Positions 26,901 through 35,410 of a DNA stretch of 64,000 nt are shown here, piece by piece. The first letter of the stretch is position 1, and each line of letters begins with the position of its first letter. This DNA is from Bugula neritina. Its lineage: Eukaryota; Bryozoa; Gymnolaemata; Cheilostomatida; Bugulidae. Below the pieces are notes generated by a model. That model searched no databases. It saw only the letters and a program-made list of their open reading frames with translations, and was not told the origin of the DNA. The translations under genes and the position numbers were made by a program. The stretch covers positions 20,934,628 through 20,998,627 of the forward strand of contig OZ037767.1 of the NCBI GenBank assembly GCA_964035545.1, written 5' to 3'.

Positions 26901-29067
26901 TTAGAATGCAATAACAGAGTAGCAGACAGATAGAAATTTTTGGAGTTGTCAGCTCTTGATTTTGACTATTAAATTTCATGTTTTTTGCATAACCAACGAA
27001 TGATTAAAATCATATATTTCTATAAACAGAATTATTGCAGCAGATGGCAACATCAAACTGGATTATAAATTAACTGAGATGTAAAAACTTTCCTTATTCC
27101 AAATATACAGCTGAGCAAATGTGAGCCAAAATCCGAGAAATCATAGCCTATTTTATTGTTAAAGAAAAGACATCTTTAATTAGATTTTTCCAAAGCATAT
27201 CGTTTTCTGGGTGTAAATTAGCTGATGCCACATAAATGGTCGCATAAACATACCAAGACCGGTTCCCTCCTGGTAACCCATCCGTGCCATAAGCTTTGCC
27301 GCCACCCCACCTCCCGCGGGACCTGAAAGGAGACTCTGAGAGCCAGAAGCTGTAGACCTGTAGCTCCGGTCAACTTCACCAACACCGGACTGCGAGTAGC
27401 TGAGTTGACCACTACAACAGCTGAACTCTGTATACACCGTATAATGTGGTAGTCAGAGAGTATATTGTAGGTAGCTATGCCGTATAATGTGGTAGTCAGA
27501 GAGTATATTGTAGGTAGCTATGCCGTATAATGTGGTAGTCAGAGAGTATATTGTAGGTAGCTATGCCGTATAATGTGGTAGTCAGAGAGTATATTGTTGG
27601 TAGCTACACCGTATAATGTGGTAGTCAGAGAGTATATTGTTGGTAGCTACACCATATAATGTGGTAGTCAGAGAGTATATTGTAGGTAGCTATAAGGTAT
27701 AATGTGGTAGTCAGAGAGTATATTGTAGGTAGCTATACCGTATAATGTGGTAGTCAGAGAGTATATTGTAGGTAGCTATACCGTATAATGTGGTAGTCAG
27801 AGAGTATATTGTTGGTAGCTACACCATATAATGTGGTAGTCAGAGAGTATATTGTAGGTAGCTATACCGTATAATGTGGTAGTCAGAGAGTATATTGTAG
27901 GTAGCTATACCGTATAATGTGGTAGTCAGAGAGTATATTGTAGGTAGCTATACCGTATAATGTGGTAGTCAGAGAGTATATTGTTGGTAGCTACACCATA
28001 TAATGTGGTAGTCAGAGAGTATATTGTAGGTAGCTTTGTTTGTTAATCTCGCAATGAATGCATGCATCAAAGGGAATATGTCAACATTATTGGCCCTATT
28101 TTCACGAATAGCTAGAAAAGTAGAAAAAGCAAATATCAGAGTAGCAATATCTTTAATATAAAGCAGATAAATTATAGGGCAAAATGCAGTTACATGTTGG
28201 ACGAATGACGACATGTAGTAAACTTTACTGCAAATAATCTGCCAACCTGCAGAGCATGAATTGAATACTAATAGCACTAAACATTGTCTAACAACCTTCC
28301 TGTTTATAAACACAGTCACAGTTTTTTCTCAAGGCATGTCGAGCAAATAACCACTACTAGCCAATGAGTCATACAGGTAGAGATTACCTGTTGGTGAGCC
28401 GTACAGGTACACAGTTACTATTACCTGTTGGTGAGTCATACAGGTACACAGCTACTATTACCTGTGAGACTGGTTCTGACTAGAGTTGAAAGGAGTAGCA
28501 AATGAGGGAGAAGAAAACTCTGACTCGCTGTTAGAGTCGTCTGACCCATCAGAAGTGGCTGTGTTCTCCGCTTCACTCACCTGACTGTTCTCAGCCTATT
28601 AATCCAAAACATGTCACAACACTGTGCATAGGTATACCCAAAATTACATAGCAAGCATATAAAAATATAGAACACTGTTATCATTATAAAAATTGAAGAC
28701 AAAAGGCCTTATACAACTACATACGTCATACATGTATATCACAATATCTAGAAGTTCATACTACATTTTTTAACCACAACAACTTTACGCAGACCAAGCT
28801 TACTTCAGACTGTGAGCTGGTCTCGGGGTTCCCTTCAAAGGAAGTACTGGTGGTGTATCGCCGTTTGGCTGGAGAGACTTCGCTATCTTGAGAGCTTTGT
28901 GATGATACTGTGCGCTTTCTATGCGAGGAAGGAACATAGTAGTTCGCTGAACGCTCCGTATAGCTCTCATGTGACATATTAGCCTGTGTAACATCTTCAT
29001 CGCATGAGCTCTGTGAAGAAGCAGCGCTATGCTTTCGATTCATTTGCGGTATGTAATAGTCTGACAT
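5944..29067 (-). CDS. CMTR1: Cap-specific mRNA (nucleoside-2'-O-)methyltransferase 1, 15 coding exons, 934 aa
   Basis: Methylates the 2'-O of the first transcribed nucleotide (cap1) on nascent mRNA in the nucleus. Coding exons, 5' to 3': 29067-28804, 28595-28462, 27420-27254, 26787-26666, 26211-26068, 25781-25593, 24995-24803, 21427-21299, 21217-21051, 8369-8171, 7901-7744, 7512-7344, 7055-6845, 6655-6446, 6292-5944; total 2805 nt. The start is MSDYYIPQ, 19 nt inside an exon whose acceptor is at 29087, so an upstream 5'UTR exon exists. Domains: Ser-rich N-terminus with a PAKRR basic stretch; G-patch (about 172-215, [21 protein letters not shown]); RrmJ-type methyltransferase with SAM motif CAGPGGFSE (351-359) and the catalytic lysine-aspartate-lysine residues all present: K315 (RAAMKMAN), D441 (MADGG), K481 (HFVCKLFD); a degenerate guanylyltransferase-like region (about 660-825); and a C-terminal WW domain (about 858-886, KPWTMAYSQ). 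About 100 residues longer than human CMTR1, mostly at the N-terminus. It looks intact. Confidence 0.97.
7060..7336. repeat. 22-bp minisatellite filling a CMTR1 intron
   Basis: About twelve copies of a 22-bp unit (agatatacagatagtataca plus two bases). It takes up nearly the whole 288-bp intron between CMTR1 exons 12 and 13 (7343-7056), starting about 8-10 nt from the donor and degenerating near the acceptor. Confidence 0.9.
8371..8545. repeat. Roughly 21-bp array before the CMTR1 exon 10 acceptor
   Basis: About eight imperfect copies of aacagtgcaggtaaactat. On the minus (CMTR1) strand the unit reads as pyrimidine-rich atagtttacctgcactgtt and the array ends 15-20 nt before the 3' splice site at 8370, so it forms the branch-point and polypyrimidine region. 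Confidence 0.85.
8546..13060. other. CMTR1 intron 9, distal part: no gene seen
   Basis: AT-rich intron. Around 9480-10450 it is dominated by cryptic simple sequence of the type agtattactaat/tgactcactg. A 21-bp word (gcatttaaagttgg core) at about 9172-9193 recurs in inverted orientation at about 11890-11912, possibly parts of one degraded transposon. No exon with supporting splice sites found. Confidence 0.4.
13074..13335. repeat. C-rich 41-bp minisatellite
   Basis: About six copies of a 41-bp unit containing ccaccctaacccccactcaa and catcctacctgtc, degenerating after 13250. One strand is almost free of G. It lies in CMTR1 intron 9, upstream of the nested gene. Confidence 0.88.
13336..14985. 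other. CMTR1 intron 9: no gene seen
   Basis: Short minus-strand open frames at 13766-14214 lack family motifs and splice context and are probably chance frames. From about 14700 the sequence leads into the promoter proposed for the nested BTB-ankyrin gene. Confidence 0.4.
14994..15062 (+). promoter_or_regulatory. TATA promoter and first non-coding exon of the nested BTB-ankyrin gene
   Basis: A TATA box (attatatatagg, about 14998-15009) precedes a short G/A-rich stretch ending in a strong donor, AGCTG|gtaagt, after 15062. The next acceptor (ttgttttgttacag, ending 16136) opens the exon that carries the start codon at 16191. The TATA-to-donor spacing fits a transcription start near 15030-15040. 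This is inference from signals only. Confidence 0.5.
16191..20535 (+). CDS. BTB/POZ domain and ankyrin repeat protein, six coding exons, 496 aa, nested in a CMTR1 intron
   Basis: Coding exons 16191-16279, 17708-18456, 19072-19223, 19443-19599, 20028-20164 and 20329-20535 join in phase to 1491 nt. The N-terminus (about 16-110) is BTB-like: [15 protein letters not shown], then [12 protein letters not shown], then [10 protein letters not shown], split by an intron inside the W30 codon. Nine ankyrin repeats follow from about residue 171, each with a T-x-LH-x-A or TPL core ([67 protein letters not shown]). BTB domains dimerise or recruit cullin-3 and ankyrin repeats bind partner proteins, so an adaptor or scaffold role is likely; the substrate is unknown. 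It lies antisense inside the 12.7-kb CMTR1 intron 9. An AATAAA occurs near 20868. Its exon 3 donor is repeated ten times (see the array at 18446). I cannot assign an orthologue. Confidence 0.85.
16280..17707. other. First coding intron of the BTB-ankyrin gene
   Basis: No repeat array or nested gene seen. The stretch around 16700-16900 is less AT-rich and has a TATA-like ctaataaatagc followed by a donor-like AAG|gtatga at about 16918. An alternative promoter is possible but weakly supported. Confidence 0.3.
18446..18796 (+). repeat. 36-bp minisatellite carrying ten copies of the exon 3 5' splice site
   Basis: Each unit runs cagcatcaggg|ggtgagtat.. to accactgcatatag. The exon end (ankyrin codons for TPLHIAASG) and the donor (GGGG|GTGAGT or GTAAGT) are both inside the unit, so donors recur at 18457, 18493, 18529 and every 36 bp to 18781. 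The first and second donors keep the frame, adding 12 residues. Units 3 and 5 carry a c-to-a change giving TAA (first at 18522-18524), so donors beyond the second would truncate the protein. Confidence 0.93.
20536..21050. other. 3' region of the BTB-ankyrin gene up to CMTR1 exon 9
   Basis: Contains the probable 3'UTR and a polyadenylation-like aataaa at about 20868. The convergent CMTR1 exon 9 donor is at 21050. Nothing else seen. Confidence 0.5.
21505..21722. repeat. TGTA/TGCA tetranucleotide microsatellite
   Basis: Imperfect (tgta)n with tgca and tgtatatgtataca blocks, close to the CMTR1 exon 8 acceptor (21428). The open frames in all six registers across it (YVCMYVC or IHTYIHT type) are repeat products. 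Confidence 0.93.
21959..22030 (+). tRNA. tRNA-Ala(TGC), copy 1
   Basis: The 72-nt gene folds as a full cloverleaf: acceptor GGGGATG/CATCTCC with discriminator A, D arm GCTC..GAGC, anticodon stem CACGC/GTGTG with loop TTTGCAT (anticodon TGC), T arm CCGGG/CCCGG with TTCAATC. Internal A box (TAGCTCAGTGG) and B box (GGTTCAATCC) are intact. A T-run downstream can terminate pol III. No intron. Confidence 0.97.
22150..22560 (+). mobile_element. Degraded LINE-like 3' fragment in tRNA unit 1
   Basis: The conceptual translation, interrupted by stops, reads like the C-terminal tail of non-LTR reverse transcriptases ([10 protein letters not shown], then [16 protein letters not shown]), which is typically followed by GRP..W. 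This is a resemblance judged by eye. Related copies sit at 23045-23470 and 23940-24360. Confidence 0.35.
22850..22921 (+). tRNA. tRNA-Ala(TGC), copy 2
   Basis: Same 72-nt sequence as copy 1, with intact A and B boxes and a downstream run of nine T residues (22947-22955). Flanks are nearly identical to copy 1, implying duplication of the whole unit. Confidence 0.97.
23747..23818 (+). tRNA. tRNA-Ala(TGC), copy 3
   Basis: Same 72-nt sequence as copies 1 and 2; ccttttt follows within 10 nt as a likely pol III terminator. The upstream ccattgtcagga is shared with copy 2. Confidence 0.97.
24553..24624 (+). tRNA. tRNA-Ala(TGC), copy 4
   Basis: Same 72-nt sequence as the others; catttttttc follows at once as terminator. 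It is 178 bp from the end of CMTR1 exon 7 (24803), on the opposite strand. Confidence 0.97.
26430..26665. repeat. 16-19 bp minisatellite flush with the CMTR1 exon 4 donor
   Basis: About thirteen copies of gctagggtatatctca (plus strand). On the CMTR1 strand the intron starts GAG|gtgagctgagatatacc and the array repeats agctgagatatacc at once, so the repeat grows directly from the 5' splice site, though later units lack the GT. Confidence 0.9.
27438..28037. repeat. 43-bp minisatellite with four-unit higher-order pattern, next to the CMTR1 exon 3 acceptor
   Basis: Fourteen units of exactly 43 bp (ataatgtgg at 27441, 27484, 27527, and so on to 28000). Units differ at the tail: agctataccgt or tgccgt in most, ttggtagctacaccat in units 5, 9 and 13, so a four-unit (172-bp) period is visible. 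The array ends about 17 nt before the 3' splice site of exon 3 (27421). Confidence 0.95.
28361..28461 (-). repeat. 37-bp repeat containing the CMTR1 exon 2 5' splice site
   Basis: On the CMTR1 strand: exon end CACAG|gtaatagtagctgtg, then ctcaccaacag|gtaatag, then ctcaccaacag|gtaatct. Two full units and a partial one give three consecutive donor-like sites, 37 nt apart. Use of a distal donor would shift the frame. Confidence 0.85.
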
Positions 29068-29086
29068 TGTGACTGTTTGATTACAT

Positions 29087-31070
29087 CTGCAATATGTAAA
29101 GAAAAACCTACAAACTGCCATTATATCATAGATACAATAGCAGTTTCACCTTATAAACCTGGCTAAATAATTTTGATAAAGTAGCACAATTATAAAAATT
29201 CAACATAAATAAATACTTAATTTTTAGTCGACGTAATTTGACGATTGTAACACCACAGCCCAGACATTAATTTTAATGTTACCAGGAAGTAGTAAACTGA
29301 TTGTCTTGAATGAAACAGTTGACATTGAATACTAAATAATGAATTGTGGTTGCCATCTTTATCCTAGCACTAGAAAAAAACAGTCAGTCATACTCATATT
29401 AATAAACGTATAGCAATGTAGAAATGGCATTTAATACTGGGACAGCAAAATAATAAAATCGTGATTTATTATTATCGAATTTAAATTAGCCTTCAAGTTT
29501 AGGTGAGAACAAACACGATAAAATAAAGATTATGCAGGTGTCACTGAGTCTAATCAGTGTTGGTATAATTTTCTGTATAACTAAATTTACAGAGCCAGAT
29601 AGTTAAGTCATTCACCATCAGGCGAGCAATGCAAAATTATAACTACCTTAAGTATTAATTAATGCAAGACCATAAGGTATCAACATGGTCAATGGGTATT
29701 TTTTTATTCACATTGAATTTTATGCCATCATTAGTAATCAATAACTCATAAATAATAATAGAACAATAATTACTAAATTCATAATAAAACTTTTATTTAT
29801 GTTTATATTATATATTACCATTAAACTTAGTAAATGTAATAAATGATTCTATTAGTATTATATTACGATCATATTGATATGAAAATATGTTATCATTAAC
29901 ATAGTCAATAAATTACAGCTTATTCTTATTCTTCAACAATAGTAAAACTAAAATAAAAATGATCAATTACTGATAATCGATAATTATTAATACTAATTAT
30001 TTTGTATTACATTTACTGTATTAGTATTACTATTACTATTACATGTACTGTTTGTACTTGTAGTCAGTATGAGTATGACTATGAGTATGAGTATGACTTC
30101 AACAGTTAAACTTCAAGTTTATTAGTTTTAGTATTAGCTGATAGTATTGGTATTATAAATAATTACAAATTAGACAACAACGATTAGTATTATAATAATA
30201 TCTTCAACTTTAAGTTTATATCAATATCATGATGACCATGATATATTTATTCATGAACCCGACCACTATACAAGAAATGAACTTAAAGTGAGAGCAACTG
30301 TAATGAATATCCAAATCAAGCTGTAAATCAAACAGTAATCAATAATAATAACAATAATATTAATAATTTATAGACTGTCACTTTGGAAGTGACTTTGACT
30401 GTTTCAGTGTTTGAGTTAGAGTTTTTATTTTTAAGTCAAACAAATTTATTTTAACATTTAAGTTTCAAAAGGAACAATGATCATCATTATGATTCCAAGA
30501 AAGTTGTGAGAGAAAATGACAATATTAAATGCACTATACTTGAATCATCAATAATTTTATGAAGTTTACTTAACATTAAATTTAATTTTAAACAACAGCC
30601 ACGCACTTGCATATTTTGGAGCTGACTTTCACCGTTCTTGAATTCACTAACCGTAGCAAAGAACCTGAGCTCCAAACACAAGAAATGTTTAATATTGAGA
30701 AACTATACTAAGACGTCTCCTTTAAATGTGATAACAAACAAAACACGCTCTTTGATCGCGAGTCAATTTTGTTGTACGCAGTATGGTCTCCTGTATGCTG
30801 ACAATTTTCACCACTCCCATCCTTGCTATAATGTTTTAGTCTAATTACTAATATATTAATAATTTATTCCTCTTTAAAACTTTGTGGGAATTTTTTGAAA
30901 GTTATAAATTAAAACTGCCAAAGTTTTTAAAATAAAATTAGTTAAAATTTTTATATTATAGCAGTGTTGTTTTGGTTGTTGTTGCTTTAAAAGACAATGA
31001 CAATGAAATGAAACTGTTTTCCATTTTTAAACATTGATGTTTTATATAATACGAACTTAAATAGTATATA
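29087..31070. other. Upstream of CMTR1 coding start: AT-rich, no gene seen
   Basis: The acceptor at 29087 shows that CMTR1 has a 5'UTR exon further up (higher coordinates). A candidate is the less AT-rich stretch at about 30650-30770 (words such as gatcgcgag, gacgtc and a minus-strand CTACG|gttagtg). From 29900 to 30250 there is cryptic agtatgagtatgac simple sequence. Confidence 0.35.
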
Positions 31071-31077
31071 TTATGTA

Positions 31078-31365
31078 TTCATGTATGTATGTGCGTGCGT
31101 GCATGTGTGCGTGCGTGCATGTGTGCGTGCGTGCATGTGTGCGTGCGTGCATGTGTGCGTGCGTGCGTGCGTGTGTGCGTGTGTGCGTGCGTGCATGTGT
31201 GCGTGCGTGCGTGTGTGTGTATGTATGTGTACATGTGTATGTTGGTATGTATGTATGTATGTACATATGTATGTAGGTATGTATGTATGTATGTACGTGT
31301 GTGTATGTAGGTGTGTGTGTGCGCGCATGTGTGAGCATGCATGTATGCATGTATGTATGTATGCA
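31078..31365. repeat. GTGC/GTAT microsatellite
   Basis: Alternating purine-pyrimidine tract: (gtgcgtgcatgt)n changes to (tatg)n and (gt)n. Alternating G/T and G/C tracts of this type can adopt Z-DNA. The long open frames in several registers on both strands are repeat artefacts. Confidence 0.95.
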
Positions 31366-31889
31366 TTTGACACAACAAAAACTATCTAATGAAACTGCAT
31401 AATTACAAAAAATAAACTGCATATAGATGACATCAGCAATTTTTGTTTTATTTGTTAAATATAACGAGTACTCTTTCTCACTTCCCTGGAGTTGTCTATG
31501 TCTTTTTCAATCAGCAAACGCTACGAAATGTAACTTAGTTATAGGATATAAAAATTTATTACATATAGTCTAGAGTAAAATGAAATGTAAATGATTACAT
31601 GTATACTAAGAGTATAAAGACATAACTGTGTAATACAAATCCTTTATATCAAACAGATATACAATAAATGAGTATTATCTACTGGACATCTTTTAGAAAT
31701 ATTTCCCTGACAGCAGAACCGACCCATTACAATTTAACTTTGGAATTCCCTGTAGGCCTGCTCCATGGTCATATGCAAGAACCAGCATGAGCATATAAAA
31801 GTAAGAATACTTGGGCAATTACAGTAAAATAATTATGTGAATAATGTCATAAATTTTTTAAAAGAGTAGCAACTCCTAAATTTAAAACA

Positions 31890-33540
31890 AACCTAATTTT
31901 TTTCAATTGCTAGTCTTTGACGAGAGCATTACAAAGTTGCTTAATGAGAAAACTACAAATTAATGATGCTGTAGACATCGGTGTAGTCTCATAACATGTG
32001 GACTATTAGATAATTACATCATATGCTGAAGATTAAAACCAACAGGAGATAGTATAGACTACTCAACTTACTTAGCATTTGCTTCCCCTGCGAAATTAAC
32101 AAAGAGCTCAATAGCTTTTTTGCAGTCATCTGCTAGCAAAATCATTAATAGAAAACTTGATATTATTTTTAAAAAAAATTCAATATCAAATAGGTCTATT
32201 ATTCATCTCAAGTATGACATAAACCTTTCAAATTAAATAGAAACACATTTATATTCAGCATTCAGATTTGTATTGAACTATGACTGTTTATTATTGTTGA
32301 ATACAGCTTAGTAAGCACTTGAACTAGTAACATACTATTTGGCAATGGCTTGCATTTTGCATAGCCAAAACAGCTGTAGCAAAATATATGTAACATTCAC
32401 CATACAATAAAAATTTGCTAGAATATAGATACATATAACATCATATTTATATAGAATAAATTTGTTTAATCATTTGTTTTTTTTGCAACAGCTTTCCAAA
32501 TGCTGATTGAGAAATCTACGAAATTATGCTATAGACATCTGCCTAGTCTTATAGTATGAGTAATATTGAATAATAACATCGTGTGTTTAATATTAACATC
32601 CACATAGTGTAAACCACTCACCTTAATTAGGAGTTACTTCTCTTGCAAAATATCTAAAAAGTTAAACAACTTTTATGTAGTTATCTGCTAGCAAAATTAA
32701 TAAAAAAACTCTTGAATGTAGGTAGAAAAAAATAATTTAATGTTCAAAATGCATTGGTTTTATGAAAAGCTTTACAAAAAGCTTTTAGAATAGACACACA
32801 TCTACATTTAAAATTTAAAGTTCTATTTCAATAATGGTGGCTGATCTTGCTGTTATATAACATCCTAGGCAACCACTTTAACAAATCTCTTTGGCATTGG
32901 CTATTGCATTTAGCGTAGCCAAAAAGGTCTATCAAAGCTAATAGCATGTCACATTCAACTATATTATGTAACCAGTGTTCACCAAAATTGATATTAACAT
33001 TTCAAAGCAACATTCTGCAGCCGGTTTTTTCGTATTGCTAATAAACTGACAGTCATGACAAAGAAAATACTTGACACAATATTCAAATCAAACTACTTTA
33101 AATACTGACAGCTTTGTGGCTCCCACAGTAACCATTCAAATGTTGCGCTGAGAAATAGCCACTGCAGGACAATTATTAGAACATAATTAGAAAAATAAAC
33201 ATTTCAAAGTATAAGTTACAAAACCAGCATGGCTAACGGTTTTTTTAAAAATGCTTTAAAAACTAATTTAACACCCCCCCCCCCCCATACTTAATAAGAT
33301 CAACAGCAGTATCAAAAATGTCAATAATGAGCATATATAATATAGATTACTCCATGTTTATAGTACTGCTGCTAGGTAATTAGCTACACTAAAAAGGGAT
33401 TGTAATTGTTCTTCTTTTGGCAATTTATTTTCAAATGCTGCTTTGACAAATACAAAATATAGTGAAATGTTATAGAAGTTGTGTAGGCCTATGAATGTGT
33501 AATATTAGATAATTACAGTTTGTGCTCAAGACTTTCTTTC
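31890..33540. repeat. Diverged tandem segments, about 0.55 kb each
   Basis: Blocks beginning near 31890 and 32470 (with a partial third near 33420) share ordered diverged words: 'tagacatc..gt.tagtctta', 'atctgctagcaaaat.aat', 'ggc.atggct.gcatttagc..agccaaaa'. The spacing of the first two is about 555 bp. By-eye comparison; exact boundaries uncertain. Confidence 0.45.
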
Positions 33541-33613
33541 TATATACACACACGCACACACACAACACAATATGCTCATTTACAGACAAAAACCCACACA
33601 CAGGCACACATAT

Positions 33614-34022
<409 letters not shown>

Positions 34023-35410
34023 GTTATGGTGTATGTTTAAGTTATCAGCCCAGGATCCTAAACTGCAGAGCACCACTAGATAAATACCCTGAAACAAAGG
34101 CCTAAGTTTCCTTAAAGATTAAGACAAGAGCTGAAGTTCCCAGGTAGCTAAGCCAAGTAACACCTATCAATACACCAACCCTCACAAGGTAACCAGACAG
34201 CTACAATAAACTATACTTGGTAATAACTGTTACTTGGTGAGTCAACTGGTATAGCTGAAACTTTCAAACACTGCAACATTAAATAACAAATTATATAAAG
34301 AAATATTTTAACTTATTAGGCAAATTAATTAGAATTTTCTTTTTACACCTTACTTCTATTACATGTATGTTGTCTTTCAACGAAATTATATCACTTTATT
34401 TGTTTAATTATTATTTTCATTAATTAAGAACATTGATCTGTTAGCAAGCAAATTGATGACATTCATAAGCTGAAAATAGTACTCTCTGGTTTAGCAGAAT
34501 TAAGCAGATTCAAAGACCAATTGTACATTAATTCACTTTAGTTTTTTCAAATTTTATTATGCTTATACCAGTTTAAGGTAAGTATGATATCCAATTTTCA
34601 GACTGCATAGTATTGTAAAATGGATAGAGAAAGTTTTGTATACTGTATATATGGTCATATCATACATCCCTTTGCAGTATAAACCATAATAGAAAATATA
34701 AGTAGAAGGCCCTGTTTAAACACTTGCATATAATCATTTATTCGAAGTTATCTTCTCAACACCAGAGGTCCAATAACATTCTCAACGCAACAGAATAAAA
34801 TTATGTACCAAATACTTTTAGTAACTCTGTCAGCTCAAGCAGGTTTCATTAAAGTAACTTTGTGGCATCTAGCATAAAATATTTTCAATGCCAGTCATCA
34901 AAAAGTCTTTGGTGAAGTTATTAGAAACGACTAGGTACATTTGTTGCTGATTTTTAGACTTTAAAATGACAGATAACTTAGGGAGGGAGGGGGGGGGGTC
35001 CTATTTTTATAAAAAGAATATAACTTTATTCCTTACAAAAGATCATTATATATAAATTTAAATAATATTTACATGTGGTAAAACAATGCAATGATGTGGG
35101 GAAAGACCAAAAATGTAGAAATACAAATGACAGCCAGCAGTAGGATTGTAAGGGTTCGAATTGGACATATGACTGTTCAATTAACATAATTTAAGCTTTA
35201 AATATATACATCATCAACATTTCATTGGGAGGCACCAATGAGATGGAAAGCCTAAATTCCTTCACCAAACATTCAATAACTGCAGGCTATTGAAAAACAT
35301 GCAATAATGTAAGAACATTCAGAATATGCGTACAACAGGAAGCAAGTACAGACTGTCAGAATAGTGTCATTACTGACAGGTTACAATATCAGTCTGTCAT
35401 CAGCTCAATA
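34023..35410. other. 3' flank of the Myb-like gene: no gene seen
   Basis: AT-rich. A G-tract lies at 34981-34998. On the minus strand, AATAAA (plus tttatt at 35025-35030) is a possible polyadenylation signal about 380 nt after the stop codon of the Myb-like gene. Confidence 0.4.

Noticed and set aside
27438-28037. Tandem array with regular units considered as a CRISPR array
   Set aside because: Units are contiguous with no unique spacers, and the context is an animal intron.
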